Shown: one piece after another, positions 16,861-25,895 of the stretch
How positions within the stretch are numbered: position 1 is the stretch's first letter
How the letters are laid out: every line of letters starts with the position of its first letter
Source of the DNA: Clostridia bacterium
GTDB taxonomy: Bacteria; Bacillota; Clostridia; Christensenellales; Aristaeellaceae
Assembly (NCBI GenBank): GCA_017937655.1
Contig: JAGBDE010000005.1
Coordinates: 106,163 to 170,162 of the forward strand
Direction: 5' to 3'
Length of the DNA: 64,000 nt
Program-made: the position numbers and the translations under genes
Notes under the pieces: generated by a model
What the model saw: only the letters and a program-made list of their open reading frames with translations
Database searches by the model: none
What the model was told of the DNA's origin: nothing

Positions 16861-19800
16861 ATGGAACGGCTCATCAACGACGGCTGGAAATTTCAGAAAC
16901 TTCCCAATGGTAGCACCCTTTCCCAGGCCCTGTCCGGCAACTGGCAGCCGGTGGCTATCCCCCACGACTGGCTCATCGCCCAGGCCAATGACCTGTACGA
17001 AAGCTGCGACGGCTGGTACATCCGCACCCTGAACGTGGCCGATGATCAGCTGGACAAATGCCACATCGTCCGTTTTGACGGCGTGTACATGGACAGCGAT
17101 GTGCTGCTCAACGGCGAAATCGTGGTCAGCCATCCCTATGGCTACACCGCCTTTGACGCAGATCTGACCGGCCGCCTCCATGCCGGCGACAACCAGCTTA
17201 TGGTGCACATCCGCCACCAGAGCCCTAACTCCCGCTGGTACAGCGGCGCGGGCATCTTCCGGGACGTGACCCTTTCCGTGCTGGATAAGGCCCACATCGC
17301 CCCGGACGGCACCTACGTGGTCATCCGCCAGGAGGGCGACAGCTGGAATATGCAGATTGAGACCGAGCTTTGCGGCGACGCCATCGGCATGGCCCTCACC
17401 CACCGCCTGGTGGACGCAGCGGGCGAAACCGTGGCTGAGGTCTCCAGCACCGTTTCCGGCGCGCTGGACAAGGCCGTTCTGACCGTCCGTTCTCCCAAAC
17501 TCTGGGACGATATCACCCCCAATCTTTACAAGCTGGAAACGACTCTGGGCAGCCAGACAATCGTCCAGAACATTGGTTTCCGCAATATTGTGATGGATCC
17601 CGACAAGGGCCTTTCCGTCAACGGCCGCACCGTGAAGCTGAACGGCGTTTGCCTCCACCACGACCTGGGCTGCCTGGGCGCTGCCTTCCACGAAAAAGCC
17701 GCCCGCCGTCAGCTGCGCATCATGCAGGAAATGGGCGTCAACGCCCTGCGTACCTCCCACAATCCCCCCGCCAAAAAGATGATGGATCTGTGCGACGAAA
17801 TGGGCATCTACGTCATCGACGAGGCCTTTGACATGTGGGAAATGCCCATGACCCCCTATGACTACGCCCGCTTCTTCCCCACCCACGCAGAAAGCGACGT
17901 GGCCTCCTGGGTGCGCCGTGACCGCAACCACCCCTCCCTGCTGATGTGGTCCATCGGCAACGAAATCCCCGACACCAACGACGTTGTCCGCGGCCCGGAA
18001 ATCACCCAGATGCTGAAAAAGTACGTCCGTCAGCACGATCCCCTGTGCAACGGCGCGGTGACCATCGGCTCCAACTTTATGCCCTGGAAGGGCGCCCAGC
18101 TCTGCGCGGAGCACCAGGACACCGTGGGCTACAACTACGCGGAAAAGTACTACGCTCCCCACCATGAGGAGCACCCGGACTGGATCATTTACGGCAGCGA
18201 GACCGCTTCCATCCTGGCCAGCCGCGGCATTTACCACTTCCCCATCGAAAGCCCCCTGCTCAGCGAGGAAGACCTGCAGTGCTCCGCCCTGGGCAACAGT
18301 TCCACCAGCTGGGGCGCAAAATCCTTTGGCGAATGCATCGTCATCGACCAGAACATTCCCTATTCCATGGGCCAGTTCATCTGGTCCGGCCTGGACTACA
18401 TCGGCGAGCCCACCCCCTACCACACCCGCAGCTGCTACTTCGGCCAGACCGATACCGCCGGCTTCCCCAAGGACAGCTTCTACATGTTCCAGTCCCTGTG
18501 GCGCAACGAGCCCATGGCGCACATCGGCATTTACTGGAACTGGAACCAGGGCCAGCTGATTGACGTGCCTGTCTACGCCTGCGCCGATTCCGTGGAGCTG
18601 TTCCTGAACGGCGCGTCCCTGGGACGGCAGCAGCTGGACCGGAAGGATCCCGTCCGCTGCAACGGCCTGTGGAAGGTGCCCTATCAGCCCGGTCAGCTGC
18701 TGGCCGTGGCCTATGACGCCGAGGGCAACGAGATCGCCCGGGACGTGCAGCGCAGCTTTGGCGACGCCGTCCGCCTGGTCATTTCCGCCGAGGACAGCAG
18801 CCTCAAGGCCGATAACCAGGACATGACCTTTGTGTCCATCTCTGCGGTGGACAAGGACGGCAACCCCGTCCACAACGCGCTGAACCGCGTGCAGCTGACC
18901 ATTGACGGCCAGGGCGTGCTCCTTGGCACGGACAACGGCGACAGCAGCGACCTGGATCAGTACCAGACCCTGAGCCGCCGCCTGTTCAGCGGCAAGCTGC
19001 TGGCCATCGTGGGCGCAACTGCTGAGGCCGGTCAGGTTTGCATCACCGCTGCGGCCGACGGCCTGGAAGCCGCCAGCCTGACCCTGCCCGTGCTCCCGGC
19101 CGCTCCTGTGGAGGGCGCCAGCCGCACGGAGCTCATCAGCCAGGTGCCTGCCACCGTGGAAAACGCCCATGTGCGGCAGATCGTCCTGACCCCCAAGGGG
19201 GACACCCACCTCACCCCGGACAATCCCTCCGTGGAATTTGCGGTGGAATGCCTGCCCGCAGGCGCTCCCGAGCAGGAGCTTACCTACCGTATCCTCAACT
19301 ATCTGGGCGTGGATTCCTTCGCCGCTACCGTGGAGCCCATCCCCGGCGGATGCATCGTTACCGCCCAAGGCGACGGCAAGCTGTACCTGCGCGCCTCCGT
19401 CAAGAACGGCTATGAGCACGCCCGGGTGCTGAGCCATATGGAGATCGACGTTTCCGGCTTTGGCGAAACCAGCCTGGATCCCTATCGGTTCATCTCTGGC
19501 AGCCTGTACAACCTTTCCTACGGCGATATCGGCCCCGGCAACGAGCACGGCGTGTCCTTCGCCCGGGATGGCAAGAGCATGGTGGGCTTCAAGAACGTGG
19601 ACTTCGGCCCCGTTGGCTCCGACGAGCTGACCTTGCCCATCTTCACCCTCAACAACGACGAATACACCATCGGCCTCTGGCTGGGCGACCCGGAAAACGG
19701 CGGCGAGCACCTGACCGACCTCATCTACCAGAAGCCTTACATCTGGAACGTTTACCAGTCCGAGACCTACAAGCTGCCCCGCCGCCTGACCGGCCTTCAG

Positions 19801-20238
19801 ACCCTTTGCTTCACCATGGAAGTGAAGGTGCACATGAAGGGCTTCTCCTTCACCAAACAGAGCCGCGCCTGGCTTGACCAGACCGCCGCCGACGCGGACT
19901 CCGTCTACGGCGACAGCTTCCGCCGGGAAGGCACCGCGGTGATGGACATCGGCAACAACGTGACGCTGGTCTACGACCACATGGACTTCGAGGGTGCTGA
20001 GGAAGCCCTGATCACCATCGACGGCGCCACCGCGCTGGAGAAGCAGCCCGTCAACGTGCGCATCACAGACGCAGCCGGAAACGAGCAGACCCAGATGCTG
20101 CCCTTCCTCCGGGGCGAGAGAAACAGCCAGACCTTCTCCCTCAAGCTGAGCGAGGGCGTTTGCAGCGTGGCCTTTGTGTTCCTGCCCGGCAGCCAGTTTG
20201 ACTTCTACGGCTTCCGCATGGAAAAGGCCGAAAAGTGA
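16861..20238 (+). CDS. GH2 beta-glycosidase (beta-galactosidase-like), large multidomain
   Basis: This 1125-residue protein has no signal peptide and is probably cytoplasmic. Order: GH2 sugar-binding jelly roll (1-170), Ig-like domain (170-260), TIM barrel (260-540) with acid/base E368 in WSIGNEIPD and nucleophile E447 in IYGSETAS, a DUF4982-like segment (about 555-635), an Ig-like domain (640-750), then about 350 residues that look like two further beta-sandwich modules, possibly CBM6-like (inference). Family specificities include beta-galactosidase, beta-glucuronidase and arabinopyranosidase; the xylan context suggests removal of a side chain. AGGAGG precedes ATG 16861. Confidence 0.92.
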   Translation: MERLINDGWKFQKLPNGSTLSQALSGNWQPVAIPHDWLIAQANDLYESCDGWYIRTLNVADDQLDKCHIVRFDGVYMDSDVLLNGEIVVSHPYGYTAFDADLTGRLHAGDNQLMVHIRHQSPNSRWYSGAGIFRDVTLSVLDKAHIAPDGTYVVIRQEGDSWNMQIETELCGDAIGMALTHRLVDAAGETVAEVSSTVSGALDKAVLTVRSPKLWDDITPNLYKLETTLGSQTIVQNIGFRNIVMDPDKGLSVNGRTVKLNGVCLHHDLGCLGAAFHEKAARRQLRIMQEMGVNALRTSHNPPAKKMMDLCDEMGIYVIDEAFDMWEMPMTPYDYARFFPTHAESDVASWVRRDRNHPSLLMWSIGNEIPDTNDVVRGPEITQMLKKYVRQHDPLCNGAVTIGSNFMPWKGAQLCAEHQDTVGYNYAEKYYAPHHEEHPDWIIYGSETASILASRGIYHFPIESPLLSEEDLQCSALGNSSTSWGAKSFGECIVIDQNIPYSMGQFIWSGLDYIGEPTPYHTRSCYFGQTDTAGFPKDSFYMFQSLWRNEPMAHIGIYWNWNQGQLIDVPVYACADSVELFLNGASLGRQQLDRKDPVRCNGLWKVPYQPGQLLAVAYDAEGNEIARDVQRSFGDAVRLVISAEDSSLKADNQDMTFVSISAVDKDGNPVHNALNRVQLTIDGQGVLLGTDNGDSSDLDQYQTLSRRLFSGKLLAIVGATAEAGQVCITAAADGLEAASLTLPVLPAAPVEGASRTELISQVPATVENAHVRQIVLTPKGDTHLTPDNPSVEFAVECLPAGAPEQELTYRILNYLGVDSFAATVEPIPGGCIVTAQGDGKLYLRASVKNGYEHARVLSHMEIDVSGFGETSLDPYRFISGSLYNLSYGDIGPGNEHGVSFARDGKSMVGFKNVDFGPVGSDELTLPIFTLNNDEYTIGLWLGDPENGGEHLTDLIYQKPYIWNVYQSETYKLPRRLTGLQTLCFTMEVKVHMKGFSFTKQSRAWLDQTAADADSVYGDSFRREGTAVMDIGNNVTLVYDHMDFEGAEEALITIDGATALEKQPVNVRITDAAGNEQTQMLPFLRGERNSQTFSLKLSEGVCSVAFVFLPGSQFDFYGFRMEKAEK

Positions 20239-20250
20239 AAGGAGCCTGCT

Positions 20251-21063
20251 ATGGACAACCAGCTGTTCACCGCCCGGGAAGTTTTGCCCGGCGTGCACCA
20301 CATTCAGGACGCCATGGGCGTGTGCTTCACGCTGCTTTGCGGCAATGAGCGGGCCCTGCTGGTGGATACCGGCTACGGCCTCCACGACGTATCAACCTTC
20401 GTGAAGACCCTGACCGATCTGCCTGTGGACGTGCTGCTGACCCACGGCCACCACGACCACGTGCTGGGCGCAAGATGGTTTGCTAAGACCCGCATGTTTG
20501 CGGAGGATCAGGCCGATTTTGCCCGGTACACCTGCCCGGAAAAGCGGCAGGAGATTCTGGGCCAGGCCGCCGGAAAGGGCCTCACCTGCGATGAATCTGC
20601 CTATGTTTCCGCAGTCATCCCCATGCCGCTGCCTGCGGAAGAAGGGCCTGTTGACCTGGGCGGCCTGACGGTGGAAGTGCTCCACGTGCCGGGCCACACC
20701 CCCGGCTCTGCGGTGTGCTATGTGCCTGAGCATAAGCTGCTGCTGACCGCGGACAACTGGAACCCCTGCACCTGGCTGTTCTTCCCGGCAGCCCTCCCTG
20801 CGGAGGAATTCCGGAAAAACCAGCTGGATCGGCTGGCCCCCCTGTCTTTTGAGAAGGTGCTCTGCTCCCATCAGCCCCGGCTGTATGACCGCAGCCATTG
20901 GGAAGCTTTCTTCCAGGGCCTCACCGACGAGTGCCTGGAAAACGCTCCGGCAGTGCCCACGGGCCACGGCATGAACGTGGACACCCGCGAGGCCTCCCCT
21001 GCGCCGGAAATGATCTTCGTATTTGACTGGAACAAAACGGCTTTTGCCAGAAAAGGACGGTAA
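20251..21063 (+). CDS. Metallo-beta-lactamase-fold hydrolase in the xylan operon
   Basis: This 270-residue MBL-fold protein has the metal motif T-H-G-H-H-D-H (about 64-70), a second histidine in VPGHTPGS (about 150), an Asp ligand in LLTADNWN and a C-terminal SHQP region. The family includes lactonases, thioesterases and glyoxalase II-like enzymes. It is not expected to be an antibiotic beta-lactamase. It lies 12 nt after the GH2 gene and 5 nt before the GH39 gene, so it is tightly coupled to xylan breakdown. An esterase or lactonase acting on sugar-derived compounds is a reasonable but unproven idea. Confidence 0.85.
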   Translation: MDNQLFTAREVLPGVHHIQDAMGVCFTLLCGNERALLVDTGYGLHDVSTFVKTLTDLPVDVLLTHGHHDHVLGARWFAKTRMFAEDQADFARYTCPEKRQEILGQAAGKGLTCDESAYVSAVIPMPLPAEEGPVDLGGLTVEVLHVPGHTPGSAVCYVPEHKLLLTADNWNPCTWLFFPAALPAEEFRKNQLDRLAPLSFEKVLCSHQPRLYDRSHWEAFFQGLTDECLENAPAVPTGHGMNVDTREASPAPEMIFVFDWNKTAFARKGR

Positions 21064-21068
21064 CATAC

Positions 21069-22568
21069 ATGAAGAGAACCATCGCCCTCAACCCCGAAAA
21101 CCGGGTACAATTCAACAACAACGCCGCTTTCTGCGTCGGCACCGGCCGCATGGGCCTGGCCCTGCAGCAGGAATACATGGATCAGCTCCGGCTGGTGCAG
21201 TCCGAATGCGCCTTCAGCCACATCCGCGGCCATGGCCTGTTCTGCGATGACATGGGCATCTACCAGTATTTCAAGGATCGGGAAGGCAACGAGCATTTCC
21301 GCTACAACTTCACCTACCTGGACCGGGTGTTTGACGCTTACCTGGCCGCCGGCATCAAGCCTTTCATCGAGCTGGGCTTCATGCCCTACGCTCTGGCTTC
21401 CGGCGAAAACTACATCTTCTACTGGAAGGGCAACACCACCCCTCCCGCCGATGAAACCAAGTGGGCCGACCTGATCAAGGCTACCCTGCGCCATTTGGTG
21501 GATCGGTATGGCTATGAGGAAGTGAGCGCCTGGCCCTGCGAGGTTTGGAATGAGCCCAATCTGCCCGCCTTCTGGCAGAATGCGGACAAGGAAAAGTACC
21601 TGCGCCTGTACGAGATCTCCTCGCTGGCCGTAAAGGAAGCCATCCCGGACATGAAGGTGGGTGGCCCCGCGGTCTGCGGCGGCAGCGAGACCCCCAAGTG
21701 GATCACCGATTTCCTGGACTTTGTGAAGGAAAAGAAGCTGCCCCTGGACTTTGTCAGCCGTCATGCCTACATGGGCGAAACCCCCGAGCATCAGGGCCGC
21801 TACCTGTACCACACCATGCGCACCGTGGAGGATCTGTTCCAGGAGATGAAGGGCACCCGGGACGCCATCGACAGCTACCCCGAGTTCAAGGGCATGCCCA
21901 TGCACATCACCGAGTTCAACACCTCTTACAATCCCTTCTGCCCCATCCATGACACCAACCTGAACGCCGCCTACATCTCCGGTCTGCTGGCCGTTCTGGG
22001 CGACGTGGCTGCTTCCTATTCCTACTGGACCTTCGGCGACGTGTTCGAAGAGGGCGGCGTGCCTGCCACTCCCTTCCATGGCGGCTTCGGCCTGCTGGCC
22101 AACGGCATGATCAAGAAGCCCACCTATTACACCTTCCGTTTCTTCACCAACCTGAAGGGCGAAGCCATCTACCGGGACGAGAACCTGCTGGTGACCCGCC
22201 TTGCCGACGGCAGCCTCGAGGGCGTGGCCTGGAACCTGTGCCGGGAAGAGCGCAAGCAGCTTGAGCTGAGCCTGAACCTGCCGGCCCTTTCCGACGCCGT
22301 GCTGCTGACGGAAACCGTGGACGAAGAATGCTGCAACCCCCTGAAGGTGTGGCATGAAATGGGCGAGCCCTCCAGCCTGACCGCCGCCCAGCTCAGCTTC
22401 CTCAAGGCCGCTGCCCAGCCCAAGTGCGAAAGCCGGGCCATCGCCGCAGGAAGCCAGGAAGTGGCCCTGAACCTGAAGGAAAACGCCGTGGTGCACTTCA
22501 CCCTGGCTCCCGTCAAGAAGGAAGCCGATGAAGGCTACGACTACGAGTGGTACCGCACCCACAGCTGA
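21069..22568 (+). CDS. GH39 beta-xylosidase
   Basis: This 499-residue cytoplasmic glycosidase would release xylose from xylooligosaccharides with retention of configuration. The GH39 barrel shows acid/base E162 in VWNEPNLPAFW and nucleophile E282 in MHITEFNTSY. The N-terminal FNNNAAFCVGTGR and FSHIRGHGLFCDD are family-typical, and a C-terminal beta-sandwich (about 370-490) follows. No signal peptide is present. AAAGGA lies 15 nt before the ATG, and the start is five nt after the previous stop, consistent with translational coupling. Confidence 0.93.
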   Translation: MKRTIALNPENRVQFNNNAAFCVGTGRMGLALQQEYMDQLRLVQSECAFSHIRGHGLFCDDMGIYQYFKDREGNEHFRYNFTYLDRVFDAYLAAGIKPFIELGFMPYALASGENYIFYWKGNTTPPADETKWADLIKATLRHLVDRYGYEEVSAWPCEVWNEPNLPAFWQNADKEKYLRLYEISSLAVKEAIPDMKVGGPAVCGGSETPKWITDFLDFVKEKKLPLDFVSRHAYMGETPEHQGRYLYHTMRTVEDLFQEMKGTRDAIDSYPEFKGMPMHITEFNTSYNPFCPIHDTNLNAAYISGLLAVLGDVAASYSYWTFGDVFEEGGVPATPFHGGFGLLANGMIKKPTYYTFRFFTNLKGEAIYRDENLLVTRLADGSLEGVAWNLCREERKQLELSLNLPALSDAVLLTETVDEECCNPLKVWHEMGEPSSLTAAQLSFLKAAAQPKCESRAIAAGSQEVALNLKENAVVHFTLAPVKKEADEGYDYEWYRTHS

Positions 22569-22587
22569 TATAAAGGAGACAACTTAC

Positions 22588-24444
22588 ATGGAACAGTCCG
22601 TTTTCCCCAAATACACCAAGGCATGGCTGCCCTATGCCGCCCCTGCCGCAGCCCCCTCCACCCCGGAGGAGGCCGCCCGGGCCGAGCTGGATAACGGCCT
22701 TGCCCACTACGGCTTTGCCCGTCCCGTCAGCCTGAAAACCGAGTCCCTGGGCGAGGGCTACCGCATCGACGCTTCCGCCGAGGAGATCGTTATCTATGGC
22801 CAGGGCGCAGGCATGCTTTACGGCGCATTCTACCTGCTTCGGAAAATCGCCCTGGGGCAGGAAATCGTCTCTGAGACCCAGCAGCCCGAGTACGCCCTGC
22901 GCATGCTCAACCACTGGGACAACATGGACGGCACCGTGGAACGCGGCTACGCCGGCCGTTCCCTGTTCTTTGAAGGCAGCCGGTTCCACTACGATCCGGA
23001 GCGTCTGCGCTTCTATGGCCGCCTGCTCAGCTCCGTGGGCATCAACACCATTACCCTCAACAACGTCAACGTCCATCCCCCGGCACAGCACCTCATCGAC
23101 GACCTGCTGCCCGAGGTGGTCAAGATCGCCGATCTGCTTCGCCCCTACGGCATCCGCCTGCTGCTGACCGTGGACTTTGCCGCCCCCACCTACAACGGCC
23201 TCGCCACCGCCGACCCCCTGGACGAAACCGTCATCCAGTGGTGGAAGGACCGTACCGCCGCCATTTATCAGGTCATTCCCGACCTGGCCGGCTTTGTGGT
23301 CAAAGCGGACAGCGAGTTCCGCCCCGGCCCCATCACCTACGGCCGCAACCAGGCCGAGGGCGCCAACGTGCTGGCCCGCGCCCTGAAGCCCTTCGGCGGC
23401 ACGCTGGTGTGGCGCTGCTTTGTGTACAACTGCCGTCAGGACTGGCGCGACCAGAAGACGGATCGCCCCTGCGCCGCCTACAACACCTTCATGCCCCTGG
23501 ACGGCCAGTTTGACGACAACGTCCTTTTGCAGATCAAGAACGGCCCTGTGGACTTCCAGGTGCGGGAGCCCGTCTCTCCCCTGCTTTTGACCCTTGAAAA
23601 ATCCAACCGTGCGCTGGAATTGCAGCTGGCCCAGGAGTACACCGGCCAGCAGATTGACCTGTATTACATGCAAGAAATGTGGCAGGAGATTTTCGACGTG
23701 CTGCCCCGGGGCAACATCAGCGCCATCTGTTCCGTCACCAACCTGGGCCGGGACGAGAACTGGGCCGGCCACGACCTGGCCATGGCCAATCTCTACGCCT
23801 ACGGCCGCCTGTGCTGGAACCCCGACTGCCTGAAGGACGACATGGCCCGGGAGTGGACCCAGCTGACCTTCGGCCGGAACTGCGCCGCCGTGGACGAAAT
23901 CGCCCGCATGCTCCATTCCTCCCGCAAGACTTACCAGAAGTACAACGCGCCCCTGGGCATCGGCTTCATGGTGGAGCCTCACGTCCACTACGGCCCCAAC
24001 CCCGAGGGCTACGAGTATTCCCTGTGGGGCACCTACATGCGGGCTGACCGCAACGCCATCGGCATTGACCGCACCGCCGCCGGCACCGGTTTCACCGCCC
24101 AGTACCCTGCTGATTTGCAGAAGCTCTACGAGGACAAGTCCACCTGCCCCGAGGAAATGCTGCTGTTCTTCCACCGCGTGCCCTACGACTACGTCATGGA
24201 GGACGGCCGCACCATGGTGCAGCGCATCTACGACGACCACTTCGAGGGCGCAGAAGAAGCCCAGGCCCTGCTGGAAAGCTGGAAGAAGCTGGAAAATCAG
24301 CTTCCTGCCGACGTCTTTGCCCGGGTGCTTGCCAAGCTGGAGAAGCAGGTCGTCAACGCCCGTAACTGGCGGGATATTACCAACACCTACTTCCACCGCT
24401 ACAGCGGCGCGGAGGACGCCAAGGGACGGGTTATTTATCCGTAA
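22588..24444 (+). CDS. GH67 alpha-glucuronidase
   Basis: GH67 enzymes remove 4-O-methyl-glucuronic acid from the non-reducing end of xylooligosaccharides. Typical blocks are LNHWDNMDGTVERGYAGRS (about 110-128), GFVVKADSEFRPGP (catalytic-region Glu), LVWRCFVYN, FDDNVLLQIKNGPVDFQVREP (with the conserved Asp and Glu), and a helical C-terminal domain. At 618 residues it is shorter than many bacterial GH67 enzymes, mainly at the N-terminus. No signal peptide is seen, so it acts inside the cell after import. AAAGGAG precedes ATG 22588. It ends the operon at a bidirectional terminator and convinces me that glucuronoxylan is the target. Confidence 0.95.
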   Translation: MEQSVFPKYTKAWLPYAAPAAAPSTPEEAARAELDNGLAHYGFARPVSLKTESLGEGYRIDASAEEIVIYGQGAGMLYGAFYLLRKIALGQEIVSETQQPEYALRMLNHWDNMDGTVERGYAGRSLFFEGSRFHYDPERLRFYGRLLSSVGINTITLNNVNVHPPAQHLIDDLLPEVVKIADLLRPYGIRLLLTVDFAAPTYNGLATADPLDETVIQWWKDRTAAIYQVIPDLAGFVVKADSEFRPGPITYGRNQAEGANVLARALKPFGGTLVWRCFVYNCRQDWRDQKTDRPCAAYNTFMPLDGQFDDNVLLQIKNGPVDFQVREPVSPLLLTLEKSNRALELQLAQEYTGQQIDLYYMQEMWQEIFDVLPRGNISAICSVTNLGRDENWAGHDLAMANLYAYGRLCWNPDCLKDDMAREWTQLTFGRNCAAVDEIARMLHSSRKTYQKYNAPLGIGFMVEPHVHYGPNPEGYEYSLWGTYMRADRNAIGIDRTAAGTGFTAQYPADLQKLYEDKSTCPEEMLLFFHRVPYDYVMEDGRTMVQRIYDDHFEGAEEAQALLESWKKLENQLPADVFARVLAKLEKQVVNARNWRDITNTYFHRYSGAEDAKGRVIYP

Positions 24445-24446
24445 GT

Positions 24447-24530
24447 TTTTTGTGGGCTCTGCTTCGTGGGCTCTGCCTTCGTGGGCTCTGCCCACGCCCG
24501 GCAGGGGCGTGACGCCCCTGCACCCCACAC
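24447..24530. repeat. Type A intergenic repeat with three 16-17-bp tandem units
   Basis: The unit TGGGCTCTGC(C)TTCG appears three times in tandem (about 24453-24492). It is followed by CCCACGCCCGGCAG and a hairpin GCAGGGGCGT/ACGCCCCTGC (about 24501-24521). The block is recognisably related to 13440-13500. Both copies lie at convergent gene junctions next to a terminator. Confidence 0.65.
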
Positions 24531-24558
24531 AAAAAGCAGGGTTCACACCCTGCTTTTT
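24531..24558. terminator. Bidirectional terminator between GH67 and the DUF402 gene
   Basis: A perfect 12-bp stem (AAAAAGCAGGGT/ACCCTGCTTTTT) with a 4-nt loop and A/T flanks serves both converging genes. It overlaps the last codons and stop of the minus-strand gene. Confidence 0.85.
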
Positions 24559-25091
24559 TCTTTGCAAATATACCTGAGCGCCTTTCTTGTAAACGCTTTG
24601 AATGCGGTCACATCACTCAACAAACCCGTCTGCAGTTCTTCTGCCGTGTGGAGGGCCAACTCATACTGCTCCCGGGTGATGTCCCCCTCCGCAAGGGCCT
24701 CCTCCAGCTCGTCCATATCGTCCACGTGGATGCGCCCGTCCGGGAACACCACCAAGTCCAGGTACAGGTCGTCAAACCAGGGGATGCCGTCCTCCCCCAC
24801 GCCCTGGGCCGCAATCATGTCGATGTACCACAAAAGCACCTTGCCCCAGCGGTTCATCATGGCGGTGATGCAGTAATGGCCCTCCCGGGGCAGAAGGGTC
24901 AGCCAGCGGCGGCCCCGCTTGCACACGGTGATGTCCTTGCCGTTGCAGTTCCACACCTGGGGCTTTGTCACCCGGCCGATATGGATCAGCCCGATGTACC
25001 CCTCAAACCAGCTTTCCTCCACCTGTCTGCCGTAGCTTTTCTTCTGCAGGATGCATTTCCATTCCTGGTAGCTGAGATTGCTGCGCTTCAT
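24543..25091 (-). CDS. DUF402-domain protein
   Basis: This 182-residue protein carries the DUF402 signature in its middle: WYIDMIAAQGVG, then WFDDLYLDLVVFPDG and a conserved acidic stretch (VDDMDELEEAL) at about 105-140. Characterised members include phosphohydrolases or nucleases that use clustered Asp residues and Mg2+, but the role here is unknown. GGAGGCG lies 9 nt before ATG 25091. Its stop codon is inside the 12-bp bidirectional terminator, an economical arrangement. It is probably monocistronic from a promoter at 25123-25151. Confidence 0.82.
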   Translation of the reverse strand: MKRSNLSYQEWKCILQKKSYGRQVEESWFEGYIGLIHIGRVTKPQVWNCNGKDITVCKRGRRWLTLLPREGHYCITAMMNRWGKVLLWYIDMIAAQGVGEDGIPWFDDLYLDLVVFPDGRIHVDDMDELEEALAEGDITREQYELALHTAEELQTGLLSDVTAFKAFTRKALRYICKEKSRV

Positions 25092-25122
25092 GGGCCGTCG
25101 CCTCCGTTGTGTTGGTAAAACC

Positions 25123-25151
25123 ATCTTACAACGGCCTGGAAAAAATCACAA
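25123..25151 (-). promoter_or_regulatory. Promoter of the DUF402 gene
   Basis: On the minus strand TTGTGA, a 17-nt spacer and TAAGAT. It abuts the terminator of the preceding minus-strand operon. Confidence 0.5.
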
Positions 25152-25153
25152 GC

Positions 25154-25183
25154 AAAAACCAGCCGTTTCCCGCGGCTGGTTTT
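25154..25183 (-). terminator. Terminator of the Ntn-hydrolase operon
   Basis: An 11-bp stem (AAAACCAGCCG/CGGCTGGTTTT) with a 7-nt loop, followed on the minus strand by a T run. Confidence 0.85.
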
Positions 25184-25186
25184 GAT

Positions 25187-25891
25187 TTATGCAAATTCCC
25201 ACCGGTGCAATTTGTCAAACTGGCCCTCCAGGGCATACAGCACCGCGTTTTCCCGGCGCGAATACACAAACGATACCCGTGTGGGGGCGTATTGCCTCTG
25301 GGCGACGGCCCGGAGCACTTCCATGCCGTCCGCCATGGAAAAATCATCCCCGGCGGTGCGGAGCATGGACATGGCCCGATCATAGCGGTCCACTCCGTAA
25401 AATCCGTGCCGCTCCGGGGTCAGGTCCTCCGGCGGCACCATGAGGGGAAAATTGCTGATGACTGCTTCGTTTTCCTCGATGCGCCGCGCGCCGTCCCCCG
25501 GTTCCACCAAAAGAATGCGGCCTTCTGCGTCGCAGAAAAGGGAGTGCATGGAATGGCCGGGCAGATTCACGATCTCCTTTGTCCTGGCCAAATGTTCCAG
25601 ACGGTCAAAATCCAGCTTCCCGCCGATGTACCGATGGACAAGGCTGTCGATTCTTCGCCGGCCAAAACCCAGGCGGAACCGTCCCCGCTCCGGGGCGTTC
25701 ATGTAGGGCAGATTGCCGAACCGGCCCCCGCTGCCAACACCGTGGATCCGGATCGGGGCGAAAGCAGGCCCCACGCCCACAAAGAACTGGTCCTTCCGGG
25801 TATACACCCGGTAATTCCATACGCCGTCCGGCAGATCCATATTGAAGCCGCAGATCAGGTCTTTGCCCTTTTTCACAAAGCCGGTACACAT
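25187..25891 (-). CDS. Choloylglycine hydrolase/penicillin acylase-like Ntn hydrolase
   Basis: This 234-residue protein starts M-C2-T-G, the hallmark of the linear amide C-N hydrolase family, in which Met removal exposes a catalytic N-terminal Cys. Further family-like traits are an Arg/Asp region (CGFNMDLPDG, about 14-23) and an oxyanion-type Asn segment (VISNFPLM, about 144-151). It is shorter than classical bile salt hydrolases (about 315-330 residues), so bile salt activity should not be assumed; the substrate may be an acyl amide such as an acyl-homoserine lactone or another N-acyl compound. It starts four nt after the upstream stop, with no clear SD, so translational coupling is likely. 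Confidence 0.75.
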   Translation of the reverse strand: MCTGFVKKGKDLICGFNMDLPDGVWNYRVYTRKDQFFVGVGPAFAPIRIHGVGSGGRFGNLPYMNAPERGRFRLGFGRRRIDSLVHRYIGGKLDFDRLEHLARTKEIVNLPGHSMHSLFCDAEGRILLVEPGDGARRIEENEAVISNFPLMVPPEDLTPERHGFYGVDRYDRAMSMLRTAGDDFSMADGMEVLRAVAQRQYAPTRVSFVYSRRENAVLYALEGQFDKLHRWEFA

Positions 25892-25895
25892 GGGG

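Noticed and set aside
16837..20385. 1182-codon open frame on the strand opposite the GH2 gene
   Set aside because: It is a shadow of a GC-rich gene: low-complexity Gly/Ala/Val/His composition, no recognisable domain, while the opposite frame is a full GH2 enzyme.
20251..21063. Antibiotic beta-lactamase
   Set aside because: The MBL fold is real but there is no signal peptide, the position is inside a glycosidase operon, and the sequence resembles general MBL hydrolases.
24543..25091. Extending the DUF402 gene to the ATG-equivalent at 25124
   Set aside because: The extra 11 codons (basic, PTQRRRRP) cover the SD GGAGGCG and the end of the promoter; ATG 25091 fits better.
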